Source: JASFUX01 sp050050115 (lineage in GTDB: Bacteria > Pseudomonadota > Alphaproteobacteria > Caulobacterales > Maricaulaceae). Taken from it: DNA of 14,808 nt. Shown here piece after piece: positions 8,478 through 14,808 of this stretch (positions within the stretch are counted from its first letter, which is position 1; the number at the start of each line of letters is the position of its first letter). A model generated the notes under the pieces. That model did no database searches, had not been told where the DNA came from, and saw only the letters and a list, made by a program, of their open reading frames with translations. The stretch lies in the NCBI GenBank assembly GCA_050050115.1, contig JASFUX010000063.1, forward strand, positions 1-14,808, written 5' to 3'. A program made the position numbers and the translations under genes.

Positions 8478-9881
8478 ATGACAGATGCGCCCATACATAT
8501 CGTCGGCGGCGGGCTCGCCGGCTCGGAAGCCGCCTGGCAGGCCGCTGAGGCCGGCGCGCGCGTGGTCCTCCACGAGATGCGGCCCGTGCGCGGCACCGAT
8601 GCGCACGTCGGCGAGCAGCTGGCCGAACTCGTGTGCTCGAACTCCTTCCGCTCCGACGACGCGGCGACCAACGCCGTGGGGCTGCTGCACGCCGAAATGC
8701 GCCGGCTCGGTTCACTGATCATGGCCGAGGCGGACAAGCACCGCTTACCCGCCGGCGGCGCGCTCGCTGTCGACCGGGTCGGCTTCGCTGAGGGCGTGAC
8801 CGAGGCGCTCGAAGCCCATCCGGGAATCGAGATCCGCCGCGAAGAGGTCGCCGGCCTGCCGCCCGCGGACTGGGGGCGAACGATCATCGCTACAGGCCCC
8901 CTAACCTCGCCCGCTCTCGCTGACGCCGTTGCATCGCTGACCGGGCAGGACGAGCTCGCTTTCTTCGACGCGATCGCGCCGATCATTCATGCCGACAGCA
9001 TCGACATGGACCTGGCCTGGTTCCAGTCGCGCTACGACAAAGGCGAAACCGACGCGGACAAAGCCGCCTACCTCAACTGTCCGATGACGGAAGAGCAATA
9101 CAACACCTTCATCGACGCCCTGCTCGCCGCGCCGGTCACCGAGTTCAAGGACTGGGAGCGCGACACGCCCTACTTCGAGGGCTGCCTGCCGATCGAGGTG
9201 ATGGCCGCGCGCGGCCGTGAGACGCTGCGCCACGGGCCGATGAAGCCGCGCGGTTTGACCAATGCACACCAGCCGGACGTCAAGCCCTATGCGGTCGTCC
9301 AGCTGCGCCAGGACAATGCGCTCGGCACGCTGTTCAACATGGTCGGCTTTCAGACCAAGCTGAAGTACGCCGCGCAAGCCGAAGTCTTCAAGCTGATCCC
9401 CGGGCTGGAGAAGGCGCGGTTCGCCCGGCTCGGCGGCATCCACCGCAACACCTTCTTGAACAGCCCCGTGCTGCTCGATCAGAGCCTGAGGCTGCGCGCT
9501 GAGCCGCGCATTCGCTTCGCCGGCCAGATCACCGGGGTCGAAGGCTACGTCGAAAGCGCGGCGACGGGCTTGCTCGCGGGACGCTTCGCCGCCGCGGAGG
9601 CTCTGGGCGCCGCGATGACCGCGCCGCCTCAGACTACGGCGATGGGCGCGTTGCTGGCGCACGTCACGGGCGGACACATCGCCGGCGGCAAAGGCGTCTT
9701 TCAGCCGATGAACGTCAACTTCGGCTTGTTCCCGCCGGTGGAGACGCCGAGCAAGACCGAAGACGGCGCACGCCTTCGCGGCAAGGCCAAGGCCGAAGCG
9801 CGCAAGCGCGCCTGGACCGCGCGCGCCGCGGCCGACCTCGAGGCCTGGCTCAGCGCCATGACGCTCGAGGCCGCCGAGTAG
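8478..9881 (+). CDS. trmFO: Folate-dependent tRNA m5U54 methyltransferase
   Basis: A 467-residue flavoprotein that makes 5-methyluridine at position 54 of the tRNA T-loop, using methylenetetrahydrofolate and FAD in the cytoplasm. The N-terminal dinucleotide-binding loop is IHIVGGGLAGSEAAW (6-20). C53 in ELVCSNSFRSDDAATNAVGLL matches the conserved catalytic-region cysteine at position 53 in B. subtilis TrmFO, and the second conserved cysteine is C236 in YFEGCLPIEVMAARG. The C-terminal FAD motif is GQITGVEGYVESAATGLLAG. The ATG at 8478 is chosen because it puts C53 in register with the family and gives the usual MTxxPIHxxGGG start; the frame extends back to a GTG at 8454. It converges with the TonB-like gene, with only 6 bases between the stops. 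Confidence 0.97.
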   Translation: MTDAPIHIVGGGLAGSEAAWQAAEAGARVVLHEMRPVRGTDAHVGEQLAELVCSNSFRSDDAATNAVGLLHAEMRRLGSLIMAEADKHRLPAGGALAVDRVGFAEGVTEALEAHPGIEIRREEVAGLPPADWGRTIIATGPLTSPALADAVASLTGQDELAFFDAIAPIIHADSIDMDLAWFQSRYDKGETDADKAAYLNCPMTEEQYNTFIDALLAAPVTEFKDWERDTPYFEGCLPIEVMAARGRETLRHGPMKPRGLTNAHQPDVKPYAVVQLRQDNALGTLFNMVGFQTKLKYAAQAEVFKLIPGLEKARFARLGGIHRNTFLNSPVLLDQSLRLRAEPRIRFAGQITGVEGYVESAATGLLAGRFAAAEALGAAMTAPPQTTAMGALLAHVTGGHIAGGKGVFQPMNVNFGLFPPVETPSKTEDGARLRGKAKAEARKRAWTARAAADLEAWLSAMTLEAAE

Positions 9882-9887
9882 CGCCCG

Positions 9888-10496
9888 CTAGTCCTGCGGC
9901 ATCTGGAACACGATGGTCAGCATCACGCCTTCGGTGACGACCGGACCGCGCTCGCCCTGCGCCGGCAAATAGCCTGCGCGGCTGGCGGCGGTCAGCGCCG
10001 CGCGCGCAAAGCCGTTGTGCGTGCAGCTGACGATCTCAGGATCGACGACCGAGCCGGACGTCGCAACAGTGAAGCGGACGCGGCAGGAGCCTTCGCGACC
10101 GTTCATGCTGGAGGGATATTCAGTGACGGGGTCGAATATCCGTTGAGGGCCGGAGATCCTCGCCCCGCTGGTCGGCGTCGGTTCAAGCCCGCCAGGGCCT
10201 GGCGGCTCGGGGGCGAAGTTGACGTCAGTGCCCGGTTTGTCCCCCGGCACAGGTCTTTCGATGACGGGTCGATCAGGCGCGGTCCGCTCCACCGGATCCG
10301 GAAACCGAGTGCCGATCTCGACTTCGGTGATCTCCCGCTTGCTGACAATTTCGGGAACAGTCCTCTCGGGCGGCGGCGGGAGCACCACTTCCTTCTGAGC
10401 CACCAGCGCCTGCATGAGCGCGCCGAGCGACACGGCGAAGAGCGCCGCGATCGGCAAGCTCAAGGCGTAGCGCGGCAACGGAGACAAAGACGACAT
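9888..10496 (-). CDS. TonB-like energy transducer
   Basis: A 202-residue protein with the TonB layout: short cytosolic N-terminus, one membrane segment (about 12-32), a Pro/Glu-rich periplasmic spacer (38-125) and a C-terminal TonB domain (about 128-202) with the pattern GREGSCRVRFTV-ATSGSV, f-ARAAL-TAA, GYLPA and a final hydrophobic strand. Two cysteines (C138, C158) could form a disulfide in the periplasm. TonB proteins pass energy from the ExbB/ExbD motor to outer-membrane receptors. No exbB or exbD lies here, so it is an orphan copy and could serve another role. The start at 10496 has AGGGAGAG (10502-10509) 5 bases upstream. An AT-rich tract (10511-10530) before it is the likely promoter area. 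Confidence 0.85.
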   Translation of the reverse strand: MSSLSPLPRYALSLPIAALFAVSLGALMQALVAQKEVVLPPPPERTVPEIVSKREITEVEIGTRFPDPVERTAPDRPVIERPVPGDKPGTDVNFAPEPPGPGGLEPTPTSGARISGPQRIFDPVTEYPSSMNGREGSCRVRFTVATSGSVVDPEIVSCTHNGFARAALTAASRAGYLPAQGERGPVVTEGVMLTIVFQMPQD

Positions 10497-10595
10497 GGCG
10501 ACTCTCCCTGATTATGAATTTTTTGTAATGTCGCACAGTTTCGCGTGCGGATCAATTCAAAGCCCGATGCTGCGCCGGACTTTCGGCGTCAGGAC

Positions 10596-11432
10596 TCAGA
10601 CCCGCCCCGTCGCCGCTGAAGCGATCAAGCGCAAACGGTCCGTCAGCGGACGGGATTGCGCGGCCACCTTGAAATAGTCCTCGCTCGCGCGTTGCAGCCG
10701 CGCCAGCCGCGGCGCGGCGAGCGCCAGGTAGCCGTAGGCCGGCCAAAGTTCCGCGTCCAAAGCCGGAAGCTGCGCGCGAGCCTCGCCAAGCGCGCGCTCG
10801 GCCGTCTCCAGCAAAGGCGCCGCGCAGGCGCGCATCGCTTCTCCGTCACGTTCGGAAAAAGCGCGCGCGACGCGATCGGCCGGGATATCGGCGGGCGGCG
10901 TGATCCAACCCTGCGCGACGTGGACCGGCAGCGCCCGCGCCAGCCCCGTCAGCGCCCAAGCGCGGCCGCAGGCGCGAAGAACTTCAAGCTGTCCGGCGTC
11001 GAGCGGGATCTGACCCGCAAAGGCGCCGGCGAGCGCGGCGAGCCGGCCGGCGGTCTCATCCGTATAAGTCTCAATTTCACCGACATCATCGAAGCGCTCG
11101 GGTTCAAGATCGCGCCTGCGCGCGTCGATCAGCGCCAAAAACTCCGCCTGGTCGATCGACGAGGCCGCGCTCGCGATCGCGTCGGCCAGCGCCAGCGCCA
11201 CGGGATGACGGCGCGGGCGCACCGGATCGGCGTAGATCTCCTCGATCGCTTCACGCCACCAGGCGAGGCGGATCTCGCCCAGCATCGGGTCGCTCACCAC
11301 CTCGCGTACGCGAGCGATCTCGGCGTTGAAAGCGTAGAGCGCCTCGAGCCGCGCCCGCGCCGGCGCCGGCGCGAACCGGGCGGCCAGCCAGCGGTCGGGA
11401 TCGGCCTGTCGCGCCGTCTCGCTGATCGACAT
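10596..11432 (-). CDS. Squalene/phytoene-synthase-fold protein, NDUFAF6-like
   Basis: A 278-residue, mostly helical protein of the squalene/phytoene synthase superfamily: FAPAPARARLEALYAFNAEIARVREVV (about 20-46), GEIRLAWWREAIEEIY (52-67), then ALPVHVAQGWITPPADI (167-183). The two Asp-rich motifs needed for prenyl-diphosphate/Mg2+ binding in true synthases are missing: the first is replaced by VREVVSD and the second is not visible. This pattern is what I recall for the NDUFAF6-like branch, whose human member is a complex I assembly factor. Isoprenoid synthesis is therefore unlikely, and no carotenoid or hopanoid genes are nearby. The ATG at 11432 is chosen because an extension to 11486 adds only an Arg-rich stretch. 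It is divergent from sodB across 243 bases. Confidence 0.8.
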   Translation of the reverse strand: MSISETARQADPDRWLAARFAPAPARARLEALYAFNAEIARVREVVSDPMLGEIRLAWWREAIEEIYADPVRPRRHPVALALADAIASAASSIDQAEFLALIDARRRDLEPERFDDVGEIETYTDETAGRLAALAGAFAGQIPLDAGQLEVLRACGRAWALTGLARALPVHVAQGWITPPADIPADRVARAFSERDGEAMRACAAPLLETAERALGEARAQLPALDAELWPAYGYLALAAPRLARLQRASEDYFKVAAQSRPLTDRLRLIASAATGRV

Positions 11433-11675
11433 GATCTCCGCCGCCACGTCTCGCCTGCTCCTCCGATCCGCGCCTGGCCGCCCCATCGACGCTCGGGAGG
11501 CAGCCCTACTTAGAATTGGAACAAGAAAAAAGCGCCCAGGAGGGTGACGCGCCGGCCAAAGCGACTAAGTTCAGGGCGAGCCGGTCGGCGGCGCGCCTTG
11601 CGGTTGAACGCCTTGGCGCGCGCCGGCGGCCTTCATCGCGCTCGCGATTCACACGTTCAAGGAGACCTTCGCGCC

Positions 11676-12272
11676 ATGGCATTCGAACTTCCCCCGCTTC
11701 CCTACAACCGCGACGCGCTCGCCCCGCACATCTCCGAGAACACGCTCGATTTCCACTACGGCAAGCACCACCAGACCTATGTGACCAACCTGAACAAGCT
11801 GCTCGACGGCAAGCCCGAAGCAAGCCAGTCGCTCGAAGACGTGATCCGCGGCGCGGCCGGCTCGAACCCCGGCGTATTCAACAACGCCGCGCAGGTCTGG
11901 AACCACACCTTCTACTGGAACTCGATGAAGCCGGGCGGCGGCGGCGCACCCCAGGGCGACATCGCCGACAAGATCAACGAGGACTTCGGCTCCTACGACG
12001 CGTTCAAGGAAGCGTTCGCACAAGCCGGCGCGACCCAGTTCGGCTCGGGCTGGGCGTGGCTGGTCCTCAAGGGCGGCAAGCTCGAGGTGACCAAGACGCC
12101 GAACGCTGAAACGCCGGTGACGGACTCCGCCGCGACGCCGCTTCTGACGATGGACGTCTGGGAGCACGCCTACTACCTCGACTTCCAGAACGCGCGCCCG
12201 AAGTACATCGAGACCTTCCTCGATAGCCTCGTGAACTGGGACTTCGCCAACGCGAACCTCAGCGGAGCGTAG
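11676..12272 (+). CDS. sodB: Iron superoxide dismutase
   Basis: A 198-residue Fe-type SOD that converts superoxide to oxygen and hydrogen peroxide in the cytoplasm. Metal ligands are H27 (DFHYGKHHQTY), H77 (WNHTFYW), D160 and H164 (DVWEHAYYLDFQN). Q73 in AAQVWNHTF is the second-sphere glutamine at the position found in iron rather than manganese enzymes (Q69 in E. coli SodB). The ATG at 11676 gives the standard MAFELPPLPY start; AAGGAG (11659-11664) lies 11 bases upstream, a rather long spacing. The open frame reaches back to 11544, but that extension is basic and not SOD-like. The 243-base region before the gene shows no regulatory site I can name. Confidence 0.97.
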   Translation: MAFELPPLPYNRDALAPHISENTLDFHYGKHHQTYVTNLNKLLDGKPEASQSLEDVIRGAAGSNPGVFNNAAQVWNHTFYWNSMKPGGGGAPQGDIADKINEDFGSYDAFKEAFAQAGATQFGSGWAWLVLKGGKLEVTKTPNAETPVTDSAATPLLTMDVWEHAYYLDFQNARPKYIETFLDSLVNWDFANANLSGA

Positions 12273-12279
12273 GTGTAGA

Positions 12280-12313
12280 GCAGGGTGCGTCGCGCCCGCG
12301 AGATGCGCCCTGC
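12280..12313 (+). terminator. Stem-loop after sodB
   Basis: GCAGGGTGCGT (12280-12290) pairs with ATGCGCCCTGC (12303-12313), 11 bp with two G-T wobbles, starting 8 bases after the sodB stop. There is no T-run, so it may stabilise the 3' end or partly block read-through into the next gene rather than act as a classic terminator. Confidence 0.35.
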
Positions 12314-12340
12314 CCCAACCAGCCGACGTCCCGAAGCCAA

Positions 12341-13516
12341 ATGCCCCGCAACCTCAAATCCTGCCAGAACGTCGAAGACTTCCGTCTGCTCGCCAAGCGG
12401 CGGTTGCCGGGGCCGATCTTTCACTACATCGACGGCGCGGCCGAAGACGAGATCACCTATCGGCGCAACACTGCGGCCTTCGACGAAGCTGACCTGGTGC
12501 CCAACGTGCTCGCCGGGGTCGAGGACGTAGACATGTCGGTTACGGTGCTGGGCCAGAAGCTCAAGATGCCGATCTTCTGCTCGCCGACGGCGCTGCAGCG
12601 CCTCTTTCATCACGACGGCGAGCGCGCGGTCGCGCGGGCGGCTGAAAAATTCGGCACGATGTTCGGCGTGTCGTCGCTGACCACGGTCTCGCTCGCCGAG
12701 ATCGGCGCGATGACGTCCGGGCCGAAGCTGATGCAGTTCTACTTTCACAAAGACCGTGGCCTTAACGACGAGATGGTCGAGCGCGCCAAGGCGGCGAACT
12801 TCGACGCCATGGCCCTCACCGTCGACACCATCACCGGCGGCAACCGCGAGCGCGATTTTCGCACCGGCTTCACCTCGCCGCCGCGCCTGACGCTGGCGAG
12901 CCTCTTGTCGTTCGCCGTGCATCCGAGCTGGGCGTGGAACTACTTCACCCACGAACCCTTCTCATTGGCCGAGTTGAAGACCCACGTGCCCGAAGGCTCG
13001 AACGTGGCCGTCACCGTCGGGGGCTACTTTTCCCAGATGCTCGACCAGTCGATGAACTGGAAGGACGCCGAGCGCCTCAACGCCTTGTGGGGCAAGCCGT
13101 TCGCCCTGAAGGGCGTCATGAGCGTCGGCGACGCCAAGCGCGCGATCGACATCGGCGCGAGCGCGATCATCGTGTCGAACCACGGCGGCCGGCAGCTCGA
13201 CGGCTCGCGCGCGCCGTTCGATCAGATCGCGGAGCTCGCCGACGCCGTGGGCGGCCAGATCGAGATCATCCTCGACAGCGGCATCCGACGCGGCACGCAC
13301 GTGCTCAAGGCGCTAGCAGCCGGCGCGACGGCGTGCTCGGGCGGGCGGATGTACCTCTACGCCCTCGCCGCGGCCGGCCAGCCCGGCGTTGAACGGGCGC
13401 TGAAGAAAATGCGTCGCGAGATTGAGCGCGACATGAAGCTGCTTGGCGTGACGCGGATCGACCAGATCAACAGCGACATGCTGCGCTATCGTCGGCATGC
13501 CGATCAGCGCGACTGA
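12341..13516 (+). CDS. FMN-dependent alpha-hydroxy-acid dehydrogenase/oxidase
   Basis: A 391-residue TIM-barrel flavoprotein of the glycolate oxidase/L-lactate dehydrogenase family. It oxidises an L-2-hydroxy acid to a 2-keto acid with FMN. All active-site residues are present with the same spacing as in spinach glycolate oxidase: Y29, Y134, D162, R169, K257, H281 and R284 (VSNHGGRQLDG), followed by the phosphate-binding DSGIRRG and GGRMYLY segments. Substrate (lactate, glycolate, mandelate or other) and electron acceptor (quinone or oxygen) cannot be told from the sequence. The helix 187-206 (SLLSFAVHPSWAWNYF) lies where membrane-bound members differ from soluble ones. The gene follows sodB by 68 bases and may share its transcript, despite a stem-loop between. 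The start at 12341 has a weak ribosome site. Confidence 0.92.
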   Translation: MPRNLKSCQNVEDFRLLAKRRLPGPIFHYIDGAAEDEITYRRNTAAFDEADLVPNVLAGVEDVDMSVTVLGQKLKMPIFCSPTALQRLFHHDGERAVARAAEKFGTMFGVSSLTTVSLAEIGAMTSGPKLMQFYFHKDRGLNDEMVERAKAANFDAMALTVDTITGGNRERDFRTGFTSPPRLTLASLLSFAVHPSWAWNYFTHEPFSLAELKTHVPEGSNVAVTVGGYFSQMLDQSMNWKDAERLNALWGKPFALKGVMSVGDAKRAIDIGASAIIVSNHGGRQLDGSRAPFDQIAELADAVGGQIEIILDSGIRRGTHVLKALAAGATACSGGRMYLYALAAAGQPGVERALKKMRREIERDMKLLGVTRIDQINSDMLRYRRHADQRD

Positions 13517-13558
13517 GCAAGCCGCGCGGGGGCCTCGCGCCCGACACACTCGCGACAT

Positions 13559-13592
13559 AGTCTGGCGCGACCTGTTCTTCAGGGACCAGACT
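13559..13592 (+). other. Stem-loop before the DUF4139 gene
   Basis: AGTCTGG (13559-13565) pairs with CCAGACT (13586-13592), and inside it CCTG (13571-13574) pairs with CAGG (13580-13583) around TTCTT. It lies 42 bases after the upstream stop and 29 bases before the next start, so it could end the upstream transcript or sit in the leader of the next. TCTTCAG also occurs twice (13576 and 13592). Confidence 0.3.
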
Positions 13593-13621
13593 CTTCAGCG
13601 ACTAGCGAGGGCGCGAGGATC

Positions 13622-14808
13622 ATGAACAAACGGGCTTTAGCCATTTCGTGGGTGGCGGTCGCACCGCTCGCCTACGCCGCCGCCGCATCGGCCGACGACC
13701 TGCCCGCGCGGAGCGAGATCGACAACGTTCTCATCTTCCCCTCCGGCGCCGACGTCACGCGCCTGGGCGAGATCTCGATCCCTGAGGGCGAGCACCGTGT
13801 CATCGTCGCCGGCCTGCCGCTTTATTTGAACCCGGACTCCCTGCGCGCCGCGTTCGGCAGCGACGCCGTCATCGTCGGCGCGGTCGAAGCGGTCGACGCT
13901 TTTCCCGAAGGCGGCGGACCGGAGGAAGCCCAACGCCTGCGCGACGAGCTGCAGGATCTGCGCGACCAGATGCAGGCGGTCGACGACCGCATCGCCACGG
14001 CGCAGATGCAGGTCGAGTTCCTGGCCAGCCAGACGCGAACGTCCGAGGCCGGATCGGCCGAAGCGCTCGATCCCGACGACTGGGCGACCGCGCTCGCCGC
14101 AATCGAAAACGGAGGGCTGGCTGCGCGGCGAACGATCCTCGAAGCGCGCCAGGAACGCCGCGACCTCGAGCGGGCCGCCGAGGAGGTCCAGCTCCAGCTC
14201 GACAGCTGGGACGACGACCTTGCGATGCGCACCAACGTCGAGATCGCGCTGACGGCGACACAAGCGGTCACCACGGCGTTCTCGCTCGATTATCAGGTCG
14301 CAGACGCAGGGTGGAGCGCGCTTTATGAGGCGCGGCTCGACAGCGAAACCGCGACAATGGCGCTCGAGAAGAAGATCAAGGTCTATCAGGACACGGGCGA
14401 GGATTGGACCGACGTGCGCTTGTCGGTGTCCACCGCACCGCCGGTCGCCCAGCTCGCCGCGCCGACGGTCTATCCGCCGCATCTGACGCTACGCCCACCG
14501 GCGCCGCCGCCGCCGCCGGCGCCAGCCGGACTCACCGAAGCCGCGCCGGCGTTCGAGCGCTCGGCGCGGCTTCGTGACGAAGATGTAGAAGACGTGGTCA
14601 TCGTCACCGGCTCGCGGATCGCGCCGGTCGACCGGGTCGACGCCAGCTTCGCCAGCACCTACGCCGTGGGCGGACGCGTCGACGTCGCTTCGGACGCTGA
14701 ACCGCGCACCTTCACCATCGGCCAAGAAGAAGTCGCGCTCGATCTGGTGATCCGCACCGCGCCGCGCACCAGCCTGGAGGCTTTCGTCACCGCCAAGGTC
14801 ACCTACGA
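13622..14808 (+). CDS. Secreted DUF4140/DUF4139 protein (partial)
   Basis: At least 395 residues; the C-terminus lies beyond the window. A signal peptide (1-24, probable cleavage ASA|DD) sends it to the periplasm. Residues 33-90 fit the N-terminal DUF4140 domain (IDNVLIFPSGADVTR...IPEGEHRVIVAGLP). Residues 100-195 are charged, heptad-like and probably a coiled-coil hairpin. From about 205 the DUF4139 beta domain begins (FSLDYQVADAGWSALYEARLD, DWTDVRLSVSTAPP). This family has been annotated as mucoidy-inhibitor A-like; its biochemical role is not known. A Pro-rich hinge (285-303, six prolines in a row nearby) is followed by an acidic stretch and VVIVTGSRI (325-333), a motif typical of TonB-dependent receptor N-termini. 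The ribosome site is GAGGG or GAGG (13607-13618). Confidence 0.88.
   Translation, partial: MNKRALAISWVAVAPLAYAAAASADDLPARSEIDNVLIFPSGADVTRLGEISIPEGEHRVIVAGLPLYLNPDSLRAAFGSDAVIVGAVEAVDAFPEGGGPEEAQRLRDELQDLRDQMQAVDDRIATAQMQVEFLASQTRTSEAGSAEALDPDDWATALAAIENGGLAARRTILEARQERRDLERAAEEVQLQLDSWDDDLAMRTNVEIALTATQAVTTAFSLDYQVADAGWSALYEARLDSETATMALEKKIKVYQDTGEDWTDVRLSVSTAPPVAQLAAPTVYPPHLTLRPPAPPPPPAPAGLTEAAPAFERSARLRDEDVEDVVIVTGSRIAPVDRVDASFASTYAVGGRVDVASDAEPRTFTIGQEEVALDLVIRTAPRTSLEAFVTAKVTY

Noticed and set aside
8304..8690. N-terminal extension of membrane paralog B
   Set aside because: It would run antisense through the start of trmFO, has no membrane or domain pattern, and the ATG at 8303 has a strong ribosome site and aligns with the start of paralog A.
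11544..11675. N-terminal extension of SodB
   Set aside because: The added 44 residues are Arg-rich and unlike any SOD start; MAFELPPLPY at 11676 is the standard beginning.

Overview
The window is GC-rich chromosomal DNA (roughly two thirds G+C by eye) from an alphaproteobacterium, probably near the Caulobacterales/Hyphomonadaceae/Maricaulaceae. The reasons are two GTTC-N7-GTTC LexA boxes (the alphaproteobacterial SOS motif), an alphaproteobacterial-type UvrA, folate-dependent TrmFO, an NDUFAF6-like squalene/phytoene-synthase-fold protein, a CTAG-bounded palindromic intergenic element, and a 'VTGSRI' motif typical of TonB-dependent receptors in this group. I see no tRNA, rRNA, CRISPR, prophage or transposase. 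No gap between genes exceeds 300 bases.

Layout. (1) 1-724, minus: a frame open to the window edge that joins a ribbon-helix-helix (RHH) DNA-binding-type domain, one hydrophobic segment and two canonical EF-hands. (2) 839-2062: ssb (minus), a GFA-family zinc protein (minus) and the start of uvrA (plus), with one LexA box upstream of ssb and another between the GFA gene and uvrA. This looks like the SOS-controlled divergent ssb/uvrA pair with a GFA gene between them. (3) 2063-5095: uvrA with a basic Lys/Ala-rich C-terminal tail. It meets a minus-strand membrane gene across a palindromic element whose CTAG edges contain both stop codons. (4) 5193-8303, minus: two tandem paralogous multi-pass membrane proteins of no recognised family, then a CPBP-family intramembrane protease, probably co-transcribed. 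(5) 8478-9881: trmFO, possibly leaderless. (6) 9888-11432, minus: an orphan TonB-like protein and an NDUFAF6-like protein. (7) 11676-13516, plus: iron superoxide dismutase and an FMN-dependent alpha-hydroxy-acid dehydrogenase/oxidase. (8) 13622-end, plus: a secreted DUF4140/DUF4139 protein carrying a TonB-receptor-like motif in its linker, cut by the window edge.

Working together: ssb and uvrA form a DNA-damage module under LexA. The -/-/- block at 5193-8303 looks like an envelope or membrane module of unknown role. SodB could remove reactive oxygen produced by flavoenzymes such as its neighbour, but that link rests only on adjacency. Most genes are ordinary housekeeping. The least ordinary items are the RHH-membrane-EF-hand architecture with a palindromic TGTCCGG cluster upstream, the tandem membrane paralogs with the CPBP protease, and the receptor-like motif inside the DUF4139 protein. 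I found no convincing new multi-gene system such as a defence island.
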